In this document: positions 43,236 through 52,185 of the stretch, piece after piece
How positions within the stretch are numbered: the first letter of the stretch is position 1
Layout: every line of letters begins with the position of its first letter
The notes under the pieces: generated by a model
Seen by the model: the letters and a program-made list of their open reading frames with translations, nothing else
Databases searched by the model: none
Told to the model about the DNA's origin: nothing
Translations under genes and position numbers: made by a program
Source: JBDTES01 sp039922435
Lineage (GTDB): Bacteria > Patescibacteriota > Saccharimonadia > Saccharimonadales > UBA4665
Length of the DNA: 52,270 nucleotides
Assembly (NCBI GenBank): GCA_039922435.1
Contig: JBDTES010000020.1
Coordinates: 1 to 52,270, forward strand
Reading direction: 5' to 3'

Positions 43236-43328
43236 AGTTCCCTCCCCAGTTATTCCACGTTGATTGGCTAAGTGTACTCTTATGGCTGGCCATCAGCTAA
43301 TAAATAATTAACTAAACCCTAAGAATAT

Positions 43329-44459
43329 TCACGGTTGTTGCAAGGCAGCTCTAAACGAATAGTAGGCCGGCTTAGCCTTGTAGTTTGCATCAAACATCAG
43401 AGGCCTGGCATCTTGGGTTGATGGCCCCATGTAGTTATACCAAGTTTCCGAATCTGTTATACCTAGCTCAGAGAAACTATGGCAAACCTTTGATTCGATA
43501 CAGGCTCGCATCATATTGTAGTAAATCTGGCCTTCAATTTCGTCTCTGGCAGCATCGGATGCTGGCACTGCGCTCATATTAACGTCGAACTCTGTGACAT
43601 ATACGCTGACTCCTAACGCCCCAAAGCGTTCCATGTTTTGAATAACCTCTTGGACATCAGGCGGATGCGTACCATCGATGTGCATCTGCATACCGATACC
43701 ATTAATCGGCACACCTCGAGCTTTCGCACCTTTTATATAGGTATACATGGCATCTGATACAGGGTTAAAGTGTTCATTGTCGAAATCATTAAGAATTAAT
43801 TTTGCGCTTGGATCAGCCTGGTGTGCCCAAATAAAGGCTTGGTCAATATAGGCCTGGCTGCCCGTATTGTCGGCCCACCAATCATGTAAGCCATTGACGT
43901 GTAGCCCCCGCGTAAACGCTTCATTAACCACCGTCCATTCTTTAATCTTTCCCTTGTACCGACCAACCGTGGTCGCAATATCATCATGAATAATATTCAT
44001 AAGCTGCGCCTGATTATATTTACCGTTCTTTAGCCAATCAGGTAGCCATTTAGCTTCACCCCACAATAAATGATGAGCTTGGATGCTCATATTATGAGCC
44101 TGCGCATAAGCCACTATGGTGTCCATATTCTTGAAATCGTAGGTTGTAGGGCTGGGCCGTAACCCACCGTCTGTAAAATACCAGTTAGGAGTGTTGTCGA
44201 TAAGTGCCAGATTAAACTGTGAGGTTAGAATGTGGCTGTATTCAGGGTCTTTTAATTTAGTAAGGATAGCAAAATTGCCAAGTTCAATATTATGAGCGGC
44301 AGCTAGAGATTTAAGAGGTGGATCGAGTAAAGTCTGACGATGACTATGGTTTAGTGTGCACACTACAGCTATACCAATAAATACCAGGATGATAATACCC
44401 AGCCAAATCCATTTGTAACGTAAGTTTTTAAATACTCGAGTTATATAGTCCACTTCCAT
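43329..44459 (-). CDS. GH10 endo-beta-1,4-xylanase-like enzyme, membrane-anchored
   Basis: GH10 enzymes cleave xylan internally. The 376-residue protein has a cytoplasmic N-terminus, a membrane helix (about 18-36) and an external TIM barrel. The acid/base Glu lies in EWTVVNEAF (Glu180) and the nucleophile in VYVTEFDV (Glu290), with the HHLLWG strand and a Trp-rich C-terminus (ITDSETWYNY). The usual N-terminal ENxMKW substrate motif is replaced by IDNTPNW, so the -1 subsite could differ. It starts with ATG at 44457-44459; the leader is unclear. Confidence 0.9.
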   Translation of the reverse strand: MEVDYITRVFKNLRYKWIWLGIIILVFIGIAVVCTLNHSHRQTLLDPPLKSLAAAHNIELGNFAILTKLKDPEYSHILTSQFNLALIDNTPNWYFTDGGLRPSPTTYDFKNMDTIVAYAQAHNMSIQAHHLLWGEAKWLPDWLKNGKYNQAQLMNIIHDDIATTVGRYKGKIKEWTVVNEAFTRGLHVNGLHDWWADNTGSQAYIDQAFIWAHQADPSAKLILNDFDNEHFNPVSDAMYTYIKGAKARGVPINGIGMQMHIDGTHPPDVQEVIQNMERFGALGVSVYVTEFDVNMSAVPASDAARDEIEGQIYYNMMRACIESKVCHSFSELGITDSETWYNYMGPSTQDARPLMFDANYKAKPAYYSFRAALQQP

Positions 44460-44971
44460 ATCCTATCAAACGAGCAGCAAATAACCGAGATATTAACATT
44501 TTAGTGAATCTAAGACAAAGAAAAGCTCAATCACAATATCGGAGTAGAATCCGTGCGCGGTTGCGATCCAAGACATTGTACAACTTTTCAACCCACACTT
44601 CTTTCTGTAGTACTCGGCAAAAATATCCAAGTATATTTTTGGCCTCCGTTCCTCGTCTGCCGAACCTTCGGTTCGTGTCCTGGGCCAGCAAGCCAAAAAG
44701 AAAATACCCCATCAAATGCTGAGGTATTTTCTTTGGTTGAGCATACCGGTCTGGAACCCCTTTAAGGGGTGGATGGGACAAACTGGGACATCATAAAAAA
44801 GGAGTGTCACATTCTGTTTAACGAAACCGGCTCATGCCAATGCCTGCTACGGACCAAGTACAGCCCCTGGTTGCTAAATCCAATAACACCCTATAGCATT
44901 GTACTAATTGTCATATCCGTGACTATCGCAATTACACTGAGGTGCTTTGCCCCAAGCTCTTAATATCTGCC
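44460..44971. other. 512-base gene-poor region with structured repeats
   Basis: No convincing gene. It holds a TCTGCCGAACC TTC GGTTCG hairpin (44656-44673), a 12-bp perfect stem AAAGAAAATACC/GGTATTTTCTTT (44697-44734) that can end transcripts in both directions, then GGTTGAGC. An ACCCCTTTAAGGGGT palindrome lies at 44756-44770. A 64-codon frame at 44769-44963 (plus) contains one hydrophobic segment, but the GTG start and codon choice are weak. The overall order recalls the element at 50878-51002. Confidence 0.5.
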
Positions 44972-47900
44972 TCATTTTGATTGCCTTCTATGGCGGCGCA
45001 AAATGAACAGCCATGCTATGCCGATTAACACGATGATTGGTAGCCACCACCAGCCCAATCCTAGGGAGTTATTGGATTTTTGGGAAATGGACTTACCTGC
45101 TTGATTCGAGGAGCCACCATTTTCTTGACTGATATTATTCTGAGTGTTGGCTAGCCCAGACTGTGACTTGTTATTACTGGTATCGGTGGCCTCTGGCTGA
45201 TTATTCCCTCCTGCGGCAGACTCATTATTATTCGACGCCTGGCTCGGATTAGACGAATCTTTAGTAGTAGCTGTAGCTGGATTAGGCGTTGAAACGGCTA
45301 CTACAGGCATAGCTGTTCCAAATACGGCAAATGTCGAGAAATGGGTTGTTGTACAGCTAACTGTATGCGTGACGGAGTCTGCCTGACAATTGTCGAGTTC
45401 CGCCCAACCCGTGCCACTATCCCATCGATAAATAGCAATTGTAGGTACTAGTAAGTTCGCCACATCAGCTGGATCATAAGAAAGTGTAATGGTTATTGGT
45501 TTAGCAAAGACTGTGATAGGTGTAGTTGAGTTTAGCAGTGCTTTTATGTCGTAGACGTTGTTGCCACTGGGTGCTGTCATGGAGCCCGGCTTACCGATGC
45601 CATCAAAGGCGGTATTTGCCTGCAACTGCTTTATTTGTATTGTGGTGTCCGAGGTCGTGTAGCCAGAAGGAGTATCTACGGTTGCGCCAGCCAGCCCGTT
45701 CGACAGAACCAGCGAAGTATCAGTATTTATGGGAGCAGCATTAGATTTCTCGGTAATTACTGGACTAGAACCGGCGCAGCCACTGGTAGTAAAGTTACCG
45801 TCACTACTAGTGTTGCTGTTATTCATCACATCAATTGACGCTAGCTGGAAGTGGTAAGTCGTGCACGCAAGCAGACCGCTCAAATCGACACTATGACTGT
45901 TCACACGCGGGCTGGTATCTGTAACGGCCGTTTGGCCACCATAGCTGGCACTGGGACCATACATAACTTGTGATGAGGTCTGGCTGTCGGTGCTCCAGGT
46001 GATTGTTTGATTGGTATCGGATATCGGTGTCGTGTTTATGTCACTAAATATTGGCGGCAAGGCCAATATCAAGACACTACCAACACTAGAGGATTTGGTG
46101 TTACCCGCCTGATCGGTTGCAGTTACTCGTACGTACCATGTCCCATCCGATAAATCGCTTGCGGGCGTAAAGTTTAAGCTATTGGTCGTAGTGGTTAAAG
46201 TGCTACTATCAACTGGGAAGCTACTATCCTTTGATAGTTCTAGAGTATAGGCAGGGTTGGCCAGTCCACTCCCACTATCGCTAACCGCAGTCCAATAAAA
46301 GGTCGGTGTTGAATCTTTGGTCGGCGAGGTAACGGTAGGTGCTCCGGGAGCTCCAGGATCGGTGGTATCAACCACAATCGTCCCAGCCACCGAGTAGGCG
46401 GAACTATTGGTGGCCACATCAGTTGCCATTACCTTATAGCTGTAGGTACCGTCGGTCAGTGCCTCACTCATAGTAGTATTGTCCGTGGTCGCCGTGGTGC
46501 AGCCCCCACCAGACTTACACCACTGCAAGGTGTAGGTTGGGCTAGCAAGGCCAGAGCCACTGTCGGTGGATGCGCTCCAGTTAAAATGCGTCACCGTAGA
46601 TTTACTAGGTGAGGTTTCGTCAGTCTGCACGTTCTGGGGGACACTTGGTGCTGTAGAATCTACGACTATTGCGTCGCTTACTGGAGAAGTGGCGGTATTA
46701 CCTACTTGGTCAACAGCAATAGCTCGAAAGTACCATGTGCCATCTGCCAAATTTGAAGTTGGTTGGGATACTCCGCTACTTGTGGTAGCCGATCCAGCAA
46801 CAGTAGTGAAGCTAGAGTCCGTTGACCATTGCAGCGTATACGGATTAGTACTAGCAAGCCCGAGGCCAGAATCCGAGCTAGACGTCCAATATAAGGTCGG
46901 TTTAGCTGATTTGGTCATAGTGATCGTACCCCCCGGAGCATTAAGAGCAGGTTTACCAGGCGTGGTTGGCGGCGTGCTATCTACATACACGCTACCTATA
47001 GTGGAGTTAGTCCAATTGCCAGCCTTGTCGTAGGTAAAGACGTACGCATAATTCCAACCGTCGGCCACGGCATCCGGCTGAGTAAATGACAGACTATTGG
47101 TCGTGGCATAGTCCGCTGGATTGAAACTTAGGTGGTTAGTCGACCATACTATTTTGTAAGCTGGGTTAGCAAGACCAGAACCGCTATCGCTGCCGGCTGT
47201 CCAGCTCCATGTTAACGAATTATTGGCAGTATACTGGGTGCTCTGGTACAGGTTACTAGCGATAGGCTTGCCGGCTGCCGACGGGTTTGTCTTATCAATA
47301 CTGATAGCGTCGCTAACTGGTGATGTGGATGTATTGCCCGCATTGTCGGTGGCGACAATTCGGAAATACCAGACACCTTCCGCTAATGGAACCGGCGGAC
47401 TGAGGGCGAGGGCACTAACGCTTGACGAGCCAACAACCGATCCAAAGTTTGAGTCTTGCGACCATTGTAGCGTATACGGCGCGGCACTACTCAGGCCCGA
47501 ACCGCCAGAGTCTGTACTCCCTGTCCAATCTATTAGGGGCTGGGTGGAACGGGTGTCGTTGGTTGCGTAGCCAGTGCCATTGGCGCTATCGAGCGTTGGT
47601 TTGCCTGGTGTAGTTGGAGCATCTGTATCTACGTAAAACTTTGTACCGGCAGTCCAGGTCGTGCTAAGCCCGTATGCATCGTTAGCCTTGACCCGCCAGT
47701 ACCACGTACCGTCGGTGAACCCTGAGGCAGCGTAGCTGGTACTAGAACTGGTCTGGCTAGTTACGCCGCTAGCAAAGCTGCTATCCTTCGACCACTGGAC
47801 GGTGTAGCTTGGCGATGCCGAACCGCTACCGGCAGCCCACGAGAAGGTCGGGCTGGCAGTAGTATAAACATTCGCGGGCGTGGCGGGAGTAGGTGTAGCC

Positions 47901-48889
47901 GACACGGTATGCTGAGCTGTATATATGTACGAACTATTGTAGGATACACCCGCTAATCTAATGCCATCAGCACTGGAAGTTAGGGAATTTACGAACGTAC
48001 CGGGAGCTCCTGCTTCCAGCGTCCAGTTAGCACCAGAATCGTACGAAGTATAGACTTGATAGGGATTTGTACTCTCTGCCAGTCGCGTCCCATCGGCGGA
48101 AGAAGTCAGAGAAGCTGCACCGTTAGGGGTCGTATGGGTTGAGGCTGTCCAGGTTGCACCGCCATTGGTCGAAGTATAAAGGTTTTGCCCTTGTGTCGTC
48201 GCTAGCTTCTGGCCGTCCGACGACGCCGATACATAGGCCGGCGGGTTTCCCGTACCAAAGCGATCATTCCAGGTCTGACCATAGTCGTTAGAAACGTAGA
48301 CCTCGCCATTGCCGGCACCGGTAATAATCGTGCCCGCATTCGCCGAGTATGCAACAGATTCCCAGTTCTGGGAGCCCACACTAGCCTGTGTCCAGGTAGC
48401 ACCGTAGCTACTAGAAGTGAAAATATTACTACCGTCTATAGCCGCTACATAGTATCCATTGTTACTAGCACTCATGCTGACCCAAGCGTGGTGACCCGAG
48501 CCCGTTTGATCAGTCCAGCTTGCGCCATAATTAGTGGAGCTATAGATGTCTCCATTATACTGCCCGGCATACAAAATGTTGCCAGCCGGCGCGTAGCTGA
48601 TAGCAAACCACGATCCGCTCGTCAACCCTGAAGTGCGCTGGGTCCAAGTGGTACCGTAATCATCCGAAGTGTATATATAGCCACCATTTGTACCGGCCGC
48701 CAAATGCTGCCCATCAGCCGTAGAAGTCAAGCTAAGAAAGCTCTGCCCCGATATGTTGTGGCTTGTCCACACCATGTTGTCTGCGGCACGTGTCGACATC
48801 GGATGCAATGTAGTTACAGCTAGGCTCAACACCAACACGGCTAGTCCGATTAGCTCAATCCATTTACCAAGCCGTCTCCTGATTGCCAT
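44972..48889 (-). CDS. Large surface protein with Asp-box and Ig/fibronectin-like repeats
   Basis: The 1305-residue protein has a signal/anchor helix (about 12-30), six or more Asp-box (BNR/sortilin-like) repeats from about 40 to 330 (YTSDDYGTTWTQ, YSSTNYGASWTD, YVSNDYGQTWND), then five or more repeated Ig/fibronectin-like domains of about 100 residues with DSGSGLA and WYFRIVATDNAGN-type motifs. A Ser/Asn/Gln-rich stalk leads to a C-terminal membrane helix (about 1275-1295) and basic tail RRHRRQSK. No LPXTG is seen. Such proteins bind glycans or host/partner cells; the exact ligand is unknown. A weak AGAGGA site precedes the ATG. Confidence 0.88.
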   Translation of the reverse strand: MAIRRRLGKWIELIGLAVLVLSLAVTTLHPMSTRAADNMVWTSHNISGQSFLSLTSTADGQHLAAGTNGGYIYTSDDYGTTWTQRTSGLTSGSWFAISYAPAGNILYAGQYNGDIYSSTNYGASWTDQTGSGHHAWVSMSASNNGYYVAAIDGSNIFTSSSYGATWTQASVGSQNWESVAYSANAGTIITGAGNGEVYVSNDYGQTWNDRFGTGNPPAYVSASSDGQKLATTQGQNLYTSTNGGATWTASTHTTPNGAASLTSSADGTRLAESTNPYQVYTSYDSGANWTLEAGAPGTFVNSLTSSADGIRLAGVSYNSSYIYTAQHTVSATPTPATPANVYTTASPTFSWAAGSGSASPSYTVQWSKDSSFASGVTSQTSSSTSYAASGFTDGTWYWRVKANDAYGLSTTWTAGTKFYVDTDAPTTPGKPTLDSANGTGYATNDTRSTQPLIDWTGSTDSGGSGLSSAAPYTLQWSQDSNFGSVVGSSSVSALALSPPVPLAEGVWYFRIVATDNAGNTSTSPVSDAISIDKTNPSAAGKPIASNLYQSTQYTANNSLTWSWTAGSDSGSGLANPAYKIVWSTNHLSFNPADYATTNSLSFTQPDAVADGWNYAYVFTYDKAGNWTNSTIGSVYVDSTPPTTPGKPALNAPGGTITMTKSAKPTLYWTSSSDSGLGLASTNPYTLQWSTDSSFTTVAGSATTSSGVSQPTSNLADGTWYFRAIAVDQVGNTATSPVSDAIVVDSTAPSVPQNVQTDETSPSKSTVTHFNWSASTDSGSGLASPTYTLQWCKSGGGCTTATTDNTTMSEALTDGTYSYKVMATDVATNSSAYSVAGTIVVDTTDPGAPGAPTVTSPTKDSTPTFYWTAVSDSGSGLANPAYTLELSKDSSFPVDSSTLTTTTNSLNFTPASDLSDGTWYVRVTATDQAGNTKSSSVGSVLILALPPIFSDINTTPISDTNQTITWSTDSQTSSQVMYGPSASYGGQTAVTDTSPRVNSHSVDLSGLLACTTYHFQLASIDVMNNSNTSSDGNFTTSGCAGSSPVITEKSNAAPINTDTSLVLSNGLAGATVDTPSGYTTSDTTIQIKQLQANTAFDGIGKPGSMTAPSGNNVYDIKALLNSTTPITVFAKPITITLSYDPADVANLLVPTIAIYRWDSGTGWAELDNCQADSVTHTVSCTTTHFSTFAVFGTAMPVVAVSTPNPATATTKDSSNPSQASNNNESAAGGNNQPEATDTSNNKSQSGLANTQNNISQENGGSSNQAGKSISQKSNNSLGLGWWWLPIIVLIGIAWLFILRRHRRQSK

Positions 48890-49373
48890 TTGTCTATATT
48901 CCTCTGACCTTATGTCAACTGTTACTGTGATTTTACCATAAGCCTCGTTAAATTAGACAAATATTTATTACCCATTTACTGTGTAAAAACCTTGTACTAG
49001 ATGAGGAGTGCACCATTTTGGCTGCTGGTACAGGACAACACAAAGCGATATAAGAACCCAAAACAAGCTTGCCTGTCTGCGTTGTCAGCCATATCTACTA
49101 TCTTGTTTCAGCTAAACCCACCACGTCACAGGTTCAGCTTCAAGCCTTACGGCACAGAAAACAGCCCTACTTCTAAAGAACTCTTTGCCAGAAGGAGTAC
49201 GCCCGCCATAGAATACGGTCAAGTTTTGAAGCGCCCAGTCCCTATAGTAGGAACCGGTCGGTTTTGGAACCTGCGTAAAGAGTTAGTCGCACACTATGGA
49301 CAAGTTTGGCGGTTCGAGACGGGTTTAGTCAATTTCTAGAGTACTTGAATATACATGCGCTGATTAATTTACG
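48890..49373. other. 484-base region; one weak 112-codon frame
   Basis: The plus-strand frame 49001-49339 could encode 112 residues (MRSAPFWLLVQDNTKRYKNP to FETGLVNF), with mixed composition that reads like a domain but matches no family I know and has no good ribosome site. I treat it as possible rather than supported. The rest shows no clear signal. Confidence 0.3.
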
Positions 49374-49571
49374 TCAGTGAGGGACTCTAGCTTTCTCGGC
49401 TAGCGATTGGCCATGCTCGACTAGTAGCGGAAAGGCCTTTTCTAAAACAGCTAGTGACCTAAGCTTCCCTTTAGTTATTTCATCTCTCCATAGCTGGACT
49501 TGATCAATTTGGTCACGTGTCGAAAGTTTGCGTGCTTCATGCTTAGATTGACTTCTATCAGGTCTACTCAT
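49374..49571 (-). CDS. Small hypothetical protein
   Basis: The 65-residue frame (MSRPDRSQSKHEARKLSTRD to EKARVPH) is charged, mostly helical and has no membrane helix. TAGTAT six bases before the ATG could be a leaderless promoter. No family recognised. Confidence 0.5.
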   Translation of the reverse strand: MSRPDRSQSKHEARKLSTRDQIDQVQLWRDEITKGKLRSLAVLEKAFPLLVEHGQSLAEKARVPH

Positions 49572-50003
49572 AAGCCAATACTAGTGTGTTTACTACAAAA
49601 AGTAAGCATAGGCAAGATAAAAATACTACCAAAGCAATTCAAAAAACTTCTATTAATATATAGGTACGCTCACAATCTATAGACAAAATCTTAGCCAGCT
49701 ATTTTTTTGTATAACCAAATGGAACTCGGAGTTAACTCCGAGTTCCACCGATGTTATATTACGCGTCTTTATTTTTACTTATATAATCACCCCTGTACTC
49801 ATGATTTATATAAGAAGCCAAGCACCGACACACGGCGCATAACCAACATAAAACACCCTCTTTCGTGGGAGACTTATTTTGGCTGCCCAAGTACAATCGA
49901 ATTGGAACCTCATCAGCACTGAGCTATTACGCTGGAATCAAGCTTTGTCTCAAAGTCGTATTATTTTGGGTCTGAAGCCAGGACTCGAACTTGGAAAGCT
50001 TTA
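49572..50003. other. 432-base gap with a palindrome and tRNA-like 3'-end sequences
   Basis: No gene is called. The palindrome copy at 49721-49746 lies here. TGGCTGCCCAAGTACAATCG at 49880-49899 matches TGGTTGCCCAAGTACAATCG at 50998-51017 with one change. On the minus strand, 49967-49994 reads like a tRNA 3' end (CCAAGTTCGAGTCCTGG T-arm, then CTTCAGACCCA), which directly follows the stop of the next gene. Possibly an old integration or recombination site. Confidence 0.4.
49721..49746. repeat. Dispersed palindrome, copy 4
   Basis: GGAACTCGGAGTT followed by its exact reverse complement: the same element as at 31842, here extended to a 26-bp perfect palindrome. It lies in the gene-poor region, well away from a stop codon. 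Confidence 0.85.
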
Positions 50004-50676
50004 TCACGCCGCTCGCGCGCTGGCTCCACCAGGTACATGGAAGGTCTGGGGCAAAAATCCCTCGTTACCTTCAAAATCCCTAGCCACAATTCCGTAATTC
50101 ATTCTGTTACCGCTTCTAACATTTACAATCCTAGATAGGCGCGCAGCGTAGAGGTTACCTTTGCGCGGAGTTCGCCAGTCTGCAGAATCTGCAGCTACGA
50201 TATATAGCTCTGCTCTACCAATAGTTTGTGATAACTTTCTAGCAGCTTTTATGCGTTGGGCTTCACGTATGTCCTTGTAGCCAGTAAAGACTTCTTCAAG
50301 TTTTGCAGTCAATTCAGGTTGCTCGCTATAGGGGCTCACTCTTAAATCTCTTAACAAGCTCTGGAAGTGCTCAGTCGAATAATCTCCATCGACACTACCA
50401 TTCATCTCGTAAAGCCTATTGATACACAAATTTACCTGGGTAAAAGCTCCGTCTCTATTTTGCCCATCTTGACGACGCATTCGTTCAGCGTAGATATGCG
50501 GCAAAATCGAGCCAAAGTTACTCTCTCGAAGTGGATACAGCGTCGTGGGCCCACGATCGGGTATGTCCGCTGAAATAGCCCTGCCAACGAGGGGATACAT
50601 CCCCCAATTCACCATCTGGGCCAAGCCACTCTGCCGTTACGAAGCTTTCTTTAGGTAGGGGTACACAGTCACTCAT
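50004..50676 (-). pseudogene. Protein of unknown function, probable one-base frame break near the 5' end
   Basis: An AAGGAG site lies 6 bases before ATG 50676, opening MSDCVPLPKESFVTAEWLGP. That frame stops after 52 codons, but the other frame, open from TTG at 50624 to TGA 50004, runs 206 residues (MAQMVNWGMYPLVGRAISAD to GASARAA). Removing one base in the TGGCTTGG near 50622-50631 would join the frames after VTAEW. The protein looks soluble with no known motif. If real, the gene starts with a frame lesion; if an error, it is intact at about 223 residues. Confidence 0.6.
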
Positions 50677-50794
50677 AGTCATCTCCTTCTGGGGAATTAT
50701 CTAACTCGCCAGTAGATTATGCAAGCATAAGGAGAAAAAACCGCAAAACGGTTTTGCAAAACGGTTCTTGATAATTTCCATGTTACATAGAAAT

Positions 50795-50879
50795 GGTTGC
50801 AGGGTTAGGACAGCGAACATTTTTGTCTTCGACAAAAACACTTTTCCGCTGTGGCGTGCTCGGAACAAGTTCCTGTGCG
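50795..50879 (-). repeat. Structured repeat, copy 1
   Basis: This 85-base segment matches 52186-52270 with about seven differences. It has a TTTTTGTC TTC GACAAAAA hairpin; the other copy has TTTTTGCC TTC GGCAAAAA, a compensating pair change. On the minus strand it reads as an outer helix (one mismatch) around three small hairpins, and ends GCAACCA. I take it to be a structured RNA or DNA element; the direction is inferred from the CCA-like end. Confidence 0.6.
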
Positions 50880-50957
50880 CGTCCTCGCTCCACCGAACCT
50901 GGGGCTACGATATTTTGCTTTGCAAAATCTCTGCCCCAGAACCGAGCCAGCACCATG

Positions 50958-51002
50958 AACCAAAGAAAAAGCCCCAGACTAGCTGGGACTCTTTCTTTGG
51001 TT
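50958..51002. terminator. Bidirectional-looking hairpin within the repeat region
   Basis: Outer arms AACCAAAGAAA and TTTCTTTGGTT enclose CCCCAG and CTGGG segments. The stem would carry U-rich runs on both strands. Similar hairpins lie at 44697-44734 and 52130-52166. Confidence 0.55.
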
Positions 51003-51120
51003 GCCCAAGTACAATCGGGAACCTCATCTTGCCAGAGTTAAGTCGCTGGGAGCAACTCAATAGAGGTGATTCGGTAGTTCATTACTCTACCGTGTCACAC
51101 TAGAACCTTTTGTATACGGC

Positions 51121-52005
51121 CTATTGGTTATATGTTTCGCTCCAACCAGCCTGGTGAGCGAATGAATCGGTGGGCTCCGGCCTATAACGCTCTTCATCTT
51201 CTGCATCATCCGTTGCTTGTTGCTGCTCATCATCCTGTCGCTTTTGTTCATCCCTATAAGTTATAGCTGGTGCCAAAACTTCTTTAAGCCTCTCGACATC
51301 GGCTGGTTTAAGTGTTCGTTCTCGGGTAATAGTTGTTAATTCAAAATCTTCATCGTCATTAGTTAGTTCTGTAAATTCGTATTTAGCACCGTGAAACATA
51401 GATAAAGTAAACTTCTCTTCCCGGCCTGTATCGCTATGTATAGTACCTGACTTCACGACAACGTTTTCGTGCTCGTCAAACATTACAGTAACTACGTTTT
51501 CATTGCCCCAGTAATCATGCTCGGTATTGGTAGAAAACTCTGTTCGTCCTGTACTTTGCACCAAATCATGTACAGCGGCTAATGCTTCTATATCGGGTGA
51601 AGATTTGTCGCCAGTCTGTTCATTATGCTTCGCAATTGCATCACTATAACGTAAAACTTGGTTTCTCTTGTGAATGTTATAGCGAGATAAATCTTCCTTC
51701 GATCTTTTTTTCTCAACCTCGTTAGGCTCATACCCTTTAGTATTAGCTTTTGCTATAGCAACATCATATTCATTACCAGCTCTCAAGGAAGCATTCTGAG
51801 GAAACTGCTCACCTGAGTCGAATGCATCATTTTCAGCATGCGCCATTACCTCTGCCTTTTCTTTATCACGGATGTAGCTATCAGGTACCTTGGCATCATC
51901 ATTTAACGCAACTTCGCCTAAATGCGGCGAATCGTCTTGCTGCTCTAGCGATTGCTCAACTGAAGCCTGTACGTTATTAGGGTCATGAGGTAATTCTTCG
52001 CCCAT
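51121..52005 (-). CDS. Acidic protein of unknown function
   Basis: The 294-residue protein is soluble, very rich in Glu/Asp/Gln, with a disordered N-terminus (to about 60) and an acidic C-terminal tail (EQQQATDDAEDEERY). The middle shows mixed beta and helix content. No catalytic motif is seen. GAAGGAAATAATT before the ATG is a plausible ribosome site. No family recognised; the composition suggests a cytoplasmic scaffold or interaction protein. Confidence 0.7.
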   Translation of the reverse strand: MGEELPHDPNNVQASVEQSLEQQDDSPHLGEVALNDDAKVPDSYIRDKEKAEVMAHAENDAFDSGEQFPQNASLRAGNEYDVAIAKANTKGYEPNEVEKKRSKEDLSRYNIHKRNQVLRYSDAIAKHNEQTGDKSSPDIEALAAVHDLVQSTGRTEFSTNTEHDYWGNENVVTVMFDEHENVVVKSGTIHSDTGREEKFTLSMFHGAKYEFTELTNDDEDFELTTITRERTLKPADVERLKEVLAPAITYRDEQKRQDDEQQQATDDAEDEERYRPEPTDSFAHQAGWSETYNQ

Positions 52006-52129
52006 AATTATTTCCTTCTAGAGTATTTTTGTTATTTAATTCTATATTCACTATACAGCTTGTCAGATATAAGTCAATATTCCAATGGCCCATTAGGGCT
52101 CGAACATAGTTTACAGGGTAGAATGTTCG

Positions 52130-52166
52130 AGAAAAATAAAAAGAGATTGGTTTTGGTACCAATCTC
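52130..52166 (-). terminator. Terminator on the minus strand
   Basis: GAGATTGGT (52143-52151) and its exact complement (52158-52166) form a 9-bp stem with a 6-base loop. Read on the minus strand it is followed by TTTTTATTTTTC, a good U tract. It would end a transcript entering from beyond the window edge, across the repeat at 52186. Confidence 0.8.
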
Positions 52167-52185
52167 AATCTGGAAAGTTTATTTT

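Larger units (their letters stand above)
50677..51120. other. 444-base gap with the full structured repeat
   Basis: No gene is called. It contains the 85-base repeat at 50795-50879, a TATTTTGC TTT GCAAAAT hairpin (50910-50928), a large hairpin with arms AACCAAAGAAA and TTTCTTTGGTT (50958-51002) that could end transcripts in both directions, and the tRNA-3'-end-like TGGTTGCCCAAGTACAATCG (50998-51017). AAAACGGTTTTGCAAAACGGTTTT-type short tandem motifs lie near 50743-50766. Confidence 0.5.

Noticed and set aside
44769..44963. 64-codon frame with a hydrophobic segment
   Set aside because: GTG start overlaps a palindrome, codon choice is weak and there is no close ribosome site; left as unsupported.
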